A stretch of 64,000 bases of DNA from Vibrio penaeicida (GTDB lineage Bacteria; Pseudomonadota; Gammaproteobacteria; Enterobacterales; Vibrionaceae), in contig NZ_BFAQ01000012.1 in the NCBI RefSeq assembly GCF_002933855.1, positions 56,245 to 120,244 on the forward strand, in the 5' to 3' direction. Shown here piece by piece: positions 1 to 7,870 of this stretch. The first letter of the stretch is position 1; each line of letters opens with the position of its first letter. A model generated the notes under the pieces. The model made no database searches. It saw only the letters and a list, made by a program, of their open reading frames with translations, and was not told the origin of the DNA. The position numbers were made by a program, and so were the translations under genes.

Positions 1-46
1 ATTGGGCGTTTCTGTAAAGGAATAGCTGGGAAAAGCAACACTTCTT

Positions 47-78
47 AGAAAGCCAGAAAGCCAGAAAGCCAGAAAGCC
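47..78. repeat. 8-bp tandem repeat, four copies
   Basis: The unit AGAAAGCC is repeated four times without interruption, ending at the first base of the stop codon of the minus-strand gene that ends at 78. It lies just downstream of that gene. No hairpin is formed. It looks like slippage-generated repeat DNA. Confidence 0.85.
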
Positions 79-815
79 TATTGAGTCACTATTTGGTAGG
101 TAAGTAGCTCTTTGTGAGTCATATAATGCATATTATCTGCGTCAGCCGATTCAAGAGTGAAGAAGTAAAATGCTTCTGGCTTCGGAAGCTCAATGAGTTT
201 GTAAAATTGAATATAAGGTTGATGGTCGCGGTGAGTTTGAGGTAGCTCATTACCCTGATAGTCGCCAGACGCCCAACTGTGAACGCCAATATAAGCGTTT
301 TTGTCTGCGGTTCGAGTTGTACCTGCTAAAAAGAGGTCCGTTCCGCCTGAGGCTACGCCACCTCGAATTACATAACCTTTATCGTCTTTTTGATTTAGTG
401 CATCAGAAACATGTGTGTGCAGCTTTAAAGAGTGGATCAGTGTTGCGAGCTTCAAATTGGTTACATCGTCTACCGAGCCACCTACGTCTAAAAAGATCAG
501 TTTGTTCAAGTTAGGGTGGTCATCCAACATTTCTTGTGCAGCCTGTAATGTTCCATCACATATTACACCTGTTATTTCGGCTGTTGAGCCAGAATCCATA
601 ACACGAAATACCGTGGCATCTAAATTACTCATCCCAACTTCTTCTAATAACTCTTGCGTACATGTAGACGCGTATTCTTTGGGCGCTAATTCAGCGGATG
701 CAAAGCCAGATAACCCAAGAAATGAAGCAAGGATGAAAGGGCGTAAGCGCAGGGGGTTTAAAGTGCGCAGGGGGTACAAGGTGCGTAGGGGTTTCAAGGT
801 GCACAGTGATTTCAT
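78..815 (-). CDS. Secreted ClpP/crotonase-fold protein (COG3904-like)
   Basis: A protein of about 245 residues with an N-terminal export-type segment ending near ...SGFASA. The mature part has a GGSVDD turn and the stretch RGGVASGGTDLFLAG followed by IGVHSW. This layout is typical of exported ClpP-like proteins in which the Ser of ASGG is the presumed nucleophile. Function and substrate are unknown. The longer reading frame begins with TTG at 845; I prefer the ATG at 815, which has GAAG about 9 nt upstream and starts directly at the signal peptide. The N-terminus is built of four six-residue units of the type L-x-P-L-R-T, encoded by an 18-bp tandem repeat, which is odd for a signal sequence. 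It has no obvious operon partner. Confidence 0.7.
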   Translation of the reverse strand: MKSLCTLKPLRTLYPLRTLNPLRLRPFILASFLGLSGFASAELAPKEYASTCTQELLEEVGMSNLDATVFRVMDSGSTAEITGVICDGTLQAAQEMLDDHPNLNKLIFLDVGGSVDDVTNLKLATLIHSLKLHTHVSDALNQKDDKGYVIRGGVASGGTDLFLAGTTRTADKNAYIGVHSWASGDYQGNELPQTHRDHQPYIQFYKLIELPKPEAFYFFTLESADADNMHYMTHKELLTYQIVTQ

Positions 816-816
816 G
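745..816. repeat. 18-bp tandem repeat inside a signal peptide coding region
   Basis: Four 18-bp units start at 745, 763, 781 and 799. The middle units are nearly identical (GTGCGCAGGGGG/GTGCGTAGGGG cores) and the last is the most diverged. Read on the minus strand they give repeats of L-[KYN]-P-L-R-T at the N-terminus of the secreted protein. Confidence 0.8.
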
Positions 817-924
817 ATGAATATCTTCGTCTGATAAATGAACAACTGTTTTTTTAACAGATCACAAGGAGAGAAACTATCAGCGGGGTGTAAGCCTTTG
901 TCAGGATTCCAAGCAATTTGGTTT

Positions 925-976
925 TATACTCAAACAAATTACTCAGAAATACGCATCTTTTGGGTGTTTGAGTATA
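925..976. repeat. Small palindromic element with TATACTCAAAC ends
   Basis: An 11-bp perfect terminal inverted repeat (TATACTCAAAC at 925-935, GTTTGAGTATA at 966-976) encloses 30 bp. The same terminal sequence begins and ends the larger palindromic element at 37293-37558, so this is probably a short relative of it. It could also act as a terminator-like hairpin between the two flanking minus-strand genes. Confidence 0.6.
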
Positions 977-1027
977 GATTAAGAAGGCAGCTACGGTGCT
1001 GCCTGATATGAGGAGATACGATCTCTG

Positions 1028-2242
1028 TTAAACATCGTAAAATGGTGCAGGATCGACTTCGATATCTTTGGGGGAGATAGCACTTTCGATTTTGATATTG
1101 CCGCTTTTAAGATCCACAAATGCGACATCGGTAAACCGCTTAAATTTACGAGAATAGAAACATTTAACCACCGGTTTAAGGGGCTGTTGGCTGTTTGATG
1201 TCCAAGTTATACCCACTCGACCATCGCTTAACTCTACTAACGATCCAACCGGGTAGACACCAATACAGTTGATGAACTTGTACACCAAATCTTGATCGAG
1301 ATGAAAGGGGGTCAAGCTCAGTAATATTTTAAATGCCTCGGCTGAACTCATGCCGGCTTTGTAACAGCGATGTGCAGTGAGAGCATCATAGATATCAACA
1401 ATACAACTCATTCTGCCGTGAATAGGAATCTCATCGCCTTTCAAGCCATTTGGGTAACCATTGCCATCAAGCTTTTCATGGTGCATTAGGCAAACGTCTC
1501 TGCTGACTTGATTGAGCCCTTCGACATTATCAATAATTTCACCAGCATAGACTTGATGAAGCTTCATATGCTCAAATTCTTCAGGCGTTAATCTGGCAGG
1601 TTTATGGAGGACTTTATCATCCACTTTGATTTTGCCTACATCGTGTATGATCCCGCCAATCGCCATGTCACGAAGCATCACTTTATCCATGCCTAGAGAC
1701 TTTCCAAACGTCACCAGTAAGCATGCGACGTTAACGGAATGTTCGAGCAAGTAAGTATCTTTGTTTCGAAGTGCAGAGACACACTTAATGGCATCGGAAT
1801 CAACTAAAACGGTTTCAATGACATCGTCGGCCCACTCTTCGAGTGCATCAACTTCGAAACTGTTCCCTTCAAATGTCTCGGCCAACAATTTCTGAGCCAA
1901 GCCTTTAGCTTCGGCGATCAGTTTTTTTGCTTTGTTTTGTCTAATCTCACGGCTAGGCATTTTTTTTGCGCGTGTAGATTGAGCGTCAGTTGAGGTTTTC
2001 TTTTCCTCTGAGTTGTTTGTATTGGCAACGGGCTTGAAAACACAATTGCTCGCGGATAACTTTTCATCCACCCAAGCAAAACGAACGCCACTGTCTACCA
2101 GTTGAGCAATGGCTTTTTGAGTTGAAACACGACCAGCATTGGAGAGGTTTACCCGCTCACTTTGTTCAATTCCCGTGACAAACATCCCTACATTTAGATG
2201 TTCGATGGCGATCTTTATAGAATTTTCAGGTTTGTATTGCAT
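1028..2242 (-). CDS. HD-GYP domain cyclic-di-GMP phosphodiesterase
   Basis: A protein of about 404 residues predicted to hydrolyse c-di-GMP in the cytoplasm. The first 100 residues resemble the DUF3391 domain that often precedes HD-GYP, followed by a basic, low-complexity linker. The HD-GYP core runs from about residue 165 to 330, with HDVGK near 200 and HHEKLDGNGYP near 254-264, so the metal ligands and the GYP signature are present. It lacks a membrane segment and a receiver domain, so its input signal is not evident. The frame can start at TTG (2245), but the adjacent ATG at 2242 is more likely. It stands alone as a transcription unit. Confidence 0.9.
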   Translation of the reverse strand: MQYKPENSIKIAIEHLNVGMFVTGIEQSERVNLSNAGRVSTQKAIAQLVDSGVRFAWVDEKLSASNCVFKPVANTNNSEEKKTSTDAQSTRAKKMPSREIRQNKAKKLIAEAKGLAQKLLAETFEGNSFEVDALEEWADDVIETVLVDSDAIKCVSALRNKDTYLLEHSVNVACLLVTFGKSLGMDKVMLRDMAIGGIIHDVGKIKVDDKVLHKPARLTPEEFEHMKLHQVYAGEIIDNVEGLNQVSRDVCLMHHEKLDGNGYPNGLKGDEIPIHGRMSCIVDIYDALTAHRCYKAGMSSAEAFKILLSLTPFHLDQDLVYKFINCIGVYPVGSLVELSDGRVGITWTSNSQQPLKPVVKCFYSRKFKRFTDVAFVDLKSGNIKIESAISPKDIEVDPAPFYDV

Positions 2243-2586
2243 CAATTGATAACCAATAATCGTCGTATAAATTTAGAAAAAATACATGTTTTGAAATCAG
2301 TATTTTTGAGGATCTATTACGGCTAAGTTGAATTTTTTTGAATTCCGAGATTCCATGCTCGGTACATGATCAAGTTTAGGTGATCTTCCGCAATTTTGGA
2401 GAGAGCCATTACAAAAAAACAAATCTTTATTGAGATCTACATCTTGTTTCTCATATATGTGATGAGCTGATTAATAAAAACGAAACAAAGTAACGGAAAT
2501 TTACTGTTGTTATAAGCATTAATATAAGCAGCAGAAAAGTCACATGTTTTACATGGTTATATGCAAAATTGCTGTTTAAATAATGT
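2243..2586. other. Intergenic region upstream of the HD-GYP gene
   Basis: About 340 AT-rich bases between two minus-strand genes. It must hold the promoter of the HD-GYP gene. I see only a weak CCGAG/CTCGG inverted repeat near 2345-2362 and no convincing small gene. Confidence 0.5.
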
Positions 2587-3003
2587 TTATCTAATGTATT
2601 TGGAGTGCATATTTACGTACCAGTGGTGAACTTTCCCATCACTTTTGGGAACCCAAAGATCGTTGTTATAAAGCTCTATTTTACCTGTCACTGAAATATG
2701 TATGGTGCTTTCATCAAATGTATTCAATTTAACAAAAGGATCGGCGGTGATTAAGAAGGGTTGAGTATCATTGACCAAATCACCATCAACAATCAAATCA
2801 CCATCAACAATAAAGTAGTGGTAAATAGGGTCGATAGAAGGGTCACTTGATATAACTTTATACCCAACGAATGAAAAAGGCTGTTGAAGCGGTTGATTCG
2901 CAACTTGTTTGTCTAACCTGTTGGTTGGTGGAAGAAAAAGCCACACAGAGATTAGACTTATGACCAAGGCCACCAAAGAAAGCCCAATTTTTAGTGAACG
3001 CAT
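2587..3003 (-). CDS. Small membrane-anchored hypothetical protein
   Basis: A 138-residue protein of unknown function. Residues 5-26 form one hydrophobic segment, an uncleaved anchor or signal peptide; the rest looks extracytoplasmic, with many beta-type residues and aromatic residues near the end. A six-residue repeat IVDGDL-IVDGDL is encoded by an exact 18-bp duplication. It starts 3 nt after the stop of the HAD gene on the same strand, so the two are probably co-transcribed and translationally coupled. I do not recognise a family. Confidence 0.65.
   Translation of the reverse strand: MRSLKIGLSLVALVISLISVWLFLPPTNRLDKQVANQPLQQPFSFVGYKVISSDPSIDPIYHYFIVDGDLIVDGDLVNDTQPFLITADPFVKLNTFDESTIHISVTGKIELYNNDLWVPKSDGKVHHWYVNMHSKYIR
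2776..2811. repeat. Exact 18-bp tandem duplication in a coding region
   Basis: The unit CAAATCACCATCAACAAT occurs twice in direct succession and adds one IVDGDL hexapeptide to the small anchored protein. No mismatch is seen between the two copies, which suggests a recent duplication. Confidence 0.9.
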
Positions 3004-3006
3004 TGT

Positions 3007-3666
3007 TTAATTACTCAACGCTTTCAGATGTACTAAGACATCGTTCAATGAGGGCATAACATGATGTCCCATGGCTTTTATTTCTGAACAAGGCTGTACC
3101 AAGTCTGGAATTTGGAAGGTACTCATGTTTGCTCCAACAGCGGAACGCACACCGTTATTGGAATCTTCAAATGCGAGGCATTGCCTAGGTTCGACCGCAA
3201 TTCGATTTGCTGCTAATAGGTAAATCTCTGGATCTGGCTTACCATTTTTTACTTCACAGCCTGTCGTGACGTTTTCGAAGTATGTATCTAACCCTGCCAA
3301 TCGCAGTTTAACCTTTGCTACTTCTTTACCTGTCGATGTTGCCACAGCCAGCTTAATATCTTGGCTCTGAAACCACTCTAAAAGGTCGATCACCCCTTCC
3401 TTGACTGGGATAGCTTGATGCAGGACAACGTCGTCGTAGTGTTTTTTCCATTCACCATGCAACTTGGAGTATTCGACATATTGGTCATAAGCTGCACGTA
3501 AAGTTTGTTCAATACCCGCTGAATTTCGCCCGATGATCGAGAGGTAAACTTCGTCAAGAAATGGGATATTTAATGTGTCACACGCTTGTTTGAAAATGGA
3601 CATGCAAACTCGCTCTGTGTCTAGAAGGAGCCCATCCATATCGAAGATTGCAGCTTGGTAATTCAT
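3007..3666 (-). CDS. HAD-superfamily phosphatase (beta-phosphoglucomutase-like)
   Basis: A 219-residue cytoplasmic HAD hydrolase of subfamily I. The nucleophile motif FDMDGLLLDTE is at residues 8-18; motif II is ATSTG near 110; the conserved Lys lies in the GKPDPEIYL stretch near 143; and the acidic motif FEDSNNGV is near 165. Relatives dephosphorylate small sugar phosphates or isomerise hexose phosphates; the substrate cannot be read from sequence. It lies downstream of the GntR regulator on the same strand and opposite the sugar ABC/NanE genes, so a role in sugar-phosphate turnover is a reasonable inference. Confidence 0.85.
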   Translation of the reverse strand: MNYQAAIFDMDGLLLDTERVCMSIFKQACDTLNIPFLDEVYLSIIGRNSAGIEQTLRAAYDQYVEYSKLHGEWKKHYDDVVLHQAIPVKEGVIDLLEWFQSQDIKLAVATSTGKEVAKVKLRLAGLDTYFENVTTGCEVKNGKPDPEIYLLAANRIAVEPRQCLAFEDSNNGVRSAVGANMSTFQIPDLVQPCSEIKAMGHHVMPSLNDVLVHLKALSN

Positions 3667-3825
3667 ATATGATTGAGTTAGTTGGGATTGAAGTCACATT
3701 GTGACACAGAATATTACAAAACAGCAGAAAAAAGTGACCTATCACCATAGGGTGTTGATGACCTTTTCCACACCTTTAACACTTGGTATAGAGCAATAAA
3801 TACCAGCGTAAACATATACCCGAAT

Positions 3826-4536
3826 TCAGGTGGTATGTGCAGGTCTTCGAATTTGTACCTCAAACTTGTATTTGTCGGCGCGGTAGAGTGTTTTACAAAA
3901 TTCAATGGGGGTGTTGTTGGCAGCCATCATTTTACGTTCTATCAATAAGCCAGCACTATAAGGGGCAACATTGAGTAGAGCGGCTTCTTTAGGCTCGACG
4001 ACCGTTGCTTCAATAAACTGATCAGCTTGATTTAGAGACAATTGGTAGTCGCGCTCCAAAATGGTATAGAGCGATTCGGACGTAAGGCGTTCTGGGTCAA
4101 ATTTAGGCAAAAGTTGGCACGGAAGATAGACGGTCTCCATCGCCATCGGCAGTTCATTCGCGTAACGAATCCGTACCACCTTATAAACCAATTCTGAAGG
4201 TGAAACATTGAGCATTTGGCTTATTTTTGCACCAGCAGAAATTGTTTCGGTGGAAATGATTCGGCTTGATGGTTTTAGCCCTTTTGCCAGCATTTCTTCC
4301 GAGAAAGAACGCAGTGAAAGCTGTTTTGTTTCAGGTCGGTCTGCTACGAAATTTCCTGCTCCAAGCTTTCTTACGATCCGCCCCTCAGCTTCCAATTCGA
4401 GTAAGCAGCGCCTTAACGTCTCCCTTGCCACATCAAATCGCTTGCTGAGTTCACGCTCGGAAGGCAGCCGCATACCCGGTGAACTATCCGCAATAAATTT
4501 CATGAGTTCGTTTTTAACGTTCGCTCTTTTAGTCAT
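3826..4536 (-). CDS. GntR/HutC-family transcriptional repressor with UTRA domain
   Basis: About 236 residues. An N-terminal winged helix (LPSERELSKRFDVARETLRRCLLEL, residues 20-45) is followed by a UTRA effector domain from about 75 to 235, as in HutC, NagR/YvoA and DasR. UTRA domains bind small ligands, often phosphorylated sugars. It is divergent from the sugar ABC transporter and nanE genes, and two TAGACCA elements lie in the shared upstream region, so it is most likely their local repressor, probably sensing an amino-sugar phosphate. The frame opens with TTG at 4539; the ATG at 4536 with AGGGGA upstream is preferred. Confidence 0.88.
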   Translation of the reverse strand: MTKRANVKNELMKFIADSSPGMRLPSERELSKRFDVARETLRRCLLELEAEGRIVRKLGAGNFVADRPETKQLSLRSFSEEMLAKGLKPSSRIISTETISAGAKISQMLNVSPSELVYKVVRIRYANELPMAMETVYLPCQLLPKFDPERLTSESLYTILERDYQLSLNQADQFIEATVVEPKEAALLNVAPYSAGLLIERKMMAANNTPIEFCKTLYRADKYKFEVQIRRPAHTT

Positions 4537-4553
4537 CAATTTTCCCCTGAATC

Positions 4554-4564
4554 GGTATAGACCA
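4554..4564. promoter_or_regulatory. Candidate GntR operator (dre-like site)
   Basis: GGTATAGACCA is a near-palindrome close to the TGGTCTAGACCA sites of NagR/DasR-type GntR regulators. It lies 18 nt upstream of the regulator start, where it would give autoregulation. A second TAGACCA half-site is at 4695-4701 on the transporter side. Confidence 0.5.
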
Positions 4565-4725
4565 ATAACTTCATCCTAATGAACGTTAGCGCATGTCTCA
4601 ACCCAATAATCACCACTATTTCGTGAAAACACCAATTAAAGTGATTTTTGTATCAATAATGAAACATCAAAGATATGTAAAGGGATTGTAAAAATAGACC
4701 ATATGAACTAATTCTATAGGTGAGG

Positions 4726-4758
4726 TATTGAGCAATGTGTTGTAAGTGAAGCTCAATA
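4726..4758 (+). promoter_or_regulatory. Inverted repeat before the sugar-binding protein gene
   Basis: TATTGAGC (4726-4733) and GCTCAATA (4751-4758) form an exact 8-bp inverted repeat with a 17-nt spacer, about 45 nt before the binding-protein start. It may be an operator or a leader hairpin; there is no U tract, so a terminator is unlikely. Confidence 0.45.
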
Positions 4759-4800
4759 TGCAACCTACAATTAGGGTTATGGACGAAAGGGAGAATGGAC

Positions 4801-6117
4801 ATGATTCGTAAATCAGTAATGAAAATCGCCACACTTTCTCTGGCTGTTATGTGGGCCAGTCAGGCTTCAGCGGCAGTCACGGTGCTTGGATGGCCAGGTG
4901 GCCCAGAGGAAACGGCGTTAAGAAAAGCCATTGAAATGTATAACGCGCAGAGCGGAGTGAGTGAAAACGACAAAGTTGAAGCGTTATTCTTCAACCGCGA
5001 AGGGTTCTGGGATAAGTTGCAATCCGATCTTGCTGCCGGAACCACAGAGTTTGATATCAATCTTACTGCGACCTATTCACTCGGTCGATACTCACCTTAT
5101 ATGGAACCAATTACGCTAACCACAAACGAAGCGTACGACGATAAAGTGCTTGCCACCATGCAATACGAAGGCAAGCAATATGGTGTTCCTACCGACCTTT
5201 CGCTTCATTTCATGTACTACCGCTCCGACTTAATTGACACATTACTTTCGAACGAAAGTTGGAAGAAAAAGTACCGCGCACTGGCTAAAGAAGAGTTTGG
5301 TAAAGAAATGGACCCAGTTGCACCGCAAGATTGGAATTGGGACGACTATAAAGTGACAGCGCAGTTTTTTGCAAAAAGACAGAATTCAAAGAGCCCTGTT
5401 CGCTACGGTACGGTTTTACAAATGAAAAACCTATTGTTCAACATGATGGTTTGGCATTCGGCGGCCAAAGCGTATGGCGGTAATTGGTTAGATGCAGACG
5501 GAAACGTAGTGGTGAATTCTGCGGGTTACCGCAGTGCGCTTAAGCGATACCGAGATCTTTACGATGCAGGTACGTCTCCAAAAGATTCACTTTCTTACGA
5601 ATATGCAGAAGCCAACGCTGCGTTTGGTGCAGGTCAAGCGGCGACAATGCTCCAGTGGAATGCAGCGGCAGGTGACCTAACTGACGCCAGTAAAAATCCA
5701 GCCATTGCTGACAAAGTAGGCATAGCGCCACCACCCAAAGGACCAAATGGACGATTCACTCATGTTCATGGTCTTGGTTTCGGTTTGAACAAAGCGTCCA
5801 CCAACAAACCTGGAGCACTTAAGTTCCTAAATTGGCTTGCGACGGCAGAAGCTGCCAAAGCCTATGCATTGGCAGGCGGTAACCCTGCACTGAAAGAAAA
5901 CGTTGTTGACGACATCGTTGCACAAAGACCGGATCTGAAAACTTTGGGTGAATACGCGGGCAGTTACGGCTTCGTAATGAATGGCGGTACATCTGGCAAC
6001 GCGCTGACGGTCTATGAAGTGCAAGCAAGGGAGTTTACAGGGTATTGGGCTGATCAACAGAGCTTGGACCAAGCCTTAGAGAATACCGAAAAAGCCATGA
6101 AAGAGCTGCTTAAGTAG
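4801..6117 (+). CDS. Sugar ABC transporter periplasmic substrate-binding protein (family 1)
   Basis: About 438 residues with a clear signal peptide (MIRKSVMKIATLSLAVMWAS, cleavage after QASA) and the mature start AVTVLGWPGG. Size and the pattern of C-terminal motifs (GIAPPPKGPNGRFTHVHGLGFG, APALALKFLNWL-like region) fit MalE/UgpB-type solute-binding proteins. It captures a sugar in the periplasm for the two permeases that follow. Two in-frame ATGs are close together; AAAGGGA at 4786-4792 is too near the first (4795) and well spaced for 4801. The substrate is not certain, but the linked NanE points to an N-acetylated amino sugar. Confidence 0.88.
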   Translation: MIRKSVMKIATLSLAVMWASQASAAVTVLGWPGGPEETALRKAIEMYNAQSGVSENDKVEALFFNREGFWDKLQSDLAAGTTEFDINLTATYSLGRYSPYMEPITLTTNEAYDDKVLATMQYEGKQYGVPTDLSLHFMYYRSDLIDTLLSNESWKKKYRALAKEEFGKEMDPVAPQDWNWDDYKVTAQFFAKRQNSKSPVRYGTVLQMKNLLFNMMVWHSAAKAYGGNWLDADGNVVVNSAGYRSALKRYRDLYDAGTSPKDSLSYEYAEANAAFGAGQAATMLQWNAAAGDLTDASKNPAIADKVGIAPPPKGPNGRFTHVHGLGFGLNKASTNKPGALKFLNWLATAEAAKAYALAGGNPALKENVVDDIVAQRPDLKTLGEYAGSYGFVMNGGTSGNALTVYEVQAREFTGYWADQQSLDQALENTEKAMKELLK

Positions 6118-6126
6118 CGAATAATC

Positions 6127-6153
6127 GGAGGCAGATCATGCTGTACTGCCTCC
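6127..6153 (+). promoter_or_regulatory. Intercistronic hairpin after the binding-protein gene
   Basis: GGAGGCAG (6127-6134) pairs perfectly with CTGCCTCC (6146-6153) over an 11-nt loop. No T tract follows. Such hairpins between a binding-protein gene and its permease gene often protect the upstream message and lower downstream expression. Confidence 0.6.
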
Positions 6154-6172
6154 CAGAATAAGAGTGGATAGT

Positions 6173-7051
6173 ATGCTTCAAGCCCCTAATCACGATAAAC
6201 AAAGCCGACTGTTTACGTTGCCTTTGGTGTTGTTCCTGATTTTATTTCTGGGATTTCCTTTGGTTGCCGACCTCGTATACAGCGTGTCGAGAGTAACATT
6301 TGAAAACCTTCGTTCCCCCGAATTACAAGGTTTTAAGAATTTTGTTGATGTTGTTAACGACCCGCTGTTTTGGAAGGCGACCCATTTTTCATTCAAATTT
6401 GGTTTTGTCACTGCACTCATTGAATGCAGTTTGGGTTTGTTCCTTGCGGTGTATTTAGCCCCATTGCTGAAAAAGCACCCCTGGTTGATGGCAATACTTA
6501 TGATGCCAATGATGGCAGCGCCCGCGTTGGTCGGATTGATGTATCGCCTAGTGTTGCATGAGTTTGTTGGTCCTGTTCCGTTTTACCTGTGGGAATGGTT
6601 TGGCGATAGCCCTGCATTCTTAGATGCAAACAATGCCATTTACACATTAATGACCATCGAGATCCTGCAATGGACGCCTTTCGCTGTTCTTCTGTTTCAT
6701 GTGGCGTATCAAGCCATACCTGAAGATGTTCGCAAGGCAGCCACATTAGATGGTGCCCATGGTCTGAAATTGTTTTGGAACATCGAATTACCCTTCATGA
6801 AACTTGCGCTATTTACTGCGTTGTTTGTTCGGTTCATTGATGGGTTTCGAGTGTTCGACAACGTTTATGTGTTAACGGGAAGTGGTGCAGGGGGCTCGAC
6901 CACTAGCCTTTCCATTTACGTTTACCTCGCGTTCTTTAAACAAGGCAATATTGGTAAAGCCGTGGCGGCTTCCATGTTGCTACTGTTTGTGACTTTTGCG
7001 GTGCTCTTTGCACTGAACTACTTCTCTTCGAAGAAGAAAGGAGCGCAGTAA
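6173..7051 (+). CDS. Sugar ABC transporter permease (MalF type)
   Basis: About 292 residues with six predicted membrane helices and the permease EAA loop EDVRKAATLDGAHGLKLFWNIELP near residues 185-210, which contacts the ATPase. It would form half of the inner-membrane channel. A GTG at 6164 could also start the frame, but AGAG about 9 nt before the ATG at 6173 favours the latter. Its stop overlaps the ATG of the next permease by one base, so the pair is translationally coupled. Confidence 0.9.
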   Translation: MLQAPNHDKQSRLFTLPLVLFLILFLGFPLVADLVYSVSRVTFENLRSPELQGFKNFVDVVNDPLFWKATHFSFKFGFVTALIECSLGLFLAVYLAPLLKKHPWLMAILMMPMMAAPALVGLMYRLVLHEFVGPVPFYLWEWFGDSPAFLDANNAIYTLMTIEILQWTPFAVLLFHVAYQAIPEDVRKAATLDGAHGLKLFWNIELPFMKLALFTALFVRFIDGFRVFDNVYVLTGSGAGGSTTSLSIYVYLAFFKQGNIGKAVAASMLLLFVTFAVLFALNYFSSKKKGAQ

Positions 7052-7866
7052 TGATAGGTCGTTGGATTATATTTATTGTCGCAGCGCTTCTGATGAATTT
7101 CCCCGTACTGGTGACGTTGCTGACATCGTTTAAGTCGAATGCAGAAATCGCAAGCAATGCGAGCCTTTGGGTGGAAAGTTGGACAATGGAAAACTACGTT
7201 CAAGTTTTTGCTATTTCCGATCGTTTCGACGTTATCGCTTATTTAATGAATAGCGTTGTGGTTGCAACTATAGGAGCGGTGTTGCCGTTGCTGTTTTGTT
7301 TTCCTGCTGCTTACGTAATGGTGCGAAAAGGATATGGCACACGCATTCTCATGCCTGCTGTGATAAACCTGAGAGCAGTACCGCTTATTATTTTCGCGAT
7401 CCCACTTTATATGATGTATCAACCTTTGCATTTGCTCGACAGCAAATTGGGATTGGGTTTGATATTGGCGATTGTGAACTTGCCGCTAGCACTCATGATG
7501 TCGATAAATGCCATTCACGACATTCCAGCCGAACTTGATAAAGCTTCTTTAGTGGATGGTGCAAGCCCATTTACCTTCCTGAAGAGTGTTGCCATTCCTA
7601 TGTCCAAGCCCGTGTTAGCGACCACGCTGATTTTCGGCTTTATTACAGCATGGAATGAGTTTCTGTTTGGATTAATGCTGACAACCAAAGATGCCGTACC
7701 GTTAACTGTGGGCGCCTCCTTCTTCTTTGCTGCCGGAGGCGGTGGTGTTCAATGGGGAGTAGCCGCAGCCGTTATGGTTATTGGTACTTTGCCTCCGACT
7801 TTATTGGGGCTTTTGATTTATAGGCAAATTGGTCAGTCCGTTATGGGCGGCGCAGTGAAAGGATAA
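7051..7866 (+). CDS. Sugar ABC transporter permease (MalG type)
   Basis: A 271-residue inner-membrane protein with six predicted helices. The EAA loop AELDKASLVDGASPFTFLKSVAIPMSKP is near 160-187, with the typical MalG-family ending. It is the partner of the preceding permease and is followed only 4 nt later by nanE, so transport and catabolic gene are made from one message. Confidence 0.9.
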   Translation: MIGRWIIFIVAALLMNFPVLVTLLTSFKSNAEIASNASLWVESWTMENYVQVFAISDRFDVIAYLMNSVVVATIGAVLPLLFCFPAAYVMVRKGYGTRILMPAVINLRAVPLIIFAIPLYMMYQPLHLLDSKLGLGLILAIVNLPLALMMSINAIHDIPAELDKASLVDGASPFTFLKSVAIPMSKPVLATTLIFGFITAWNEFLFGLMLTTKDAVPLTVGASFFFAAGGGGVQWGVAAAVMVIGTLPPTLLGLLIYRQIGQSVMGGAVKG

Positions 7867-7870
7867 CAAT

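Noticed and set aside
415..834. 139-codon plus-strand frame over the ClpP-fold gene
   Set aside because: It is antisense to a protein with clear family features, and its C-terminal basic part is just the complement of the 18-bp repeats.
3714..3905. Small minus-strand reading frame beyond the GntR gene
   Set aside because: It overlaps the 3' end of the regulator in another frame, lacks a convincing ribosome-binding site and has no recognisable protein character.
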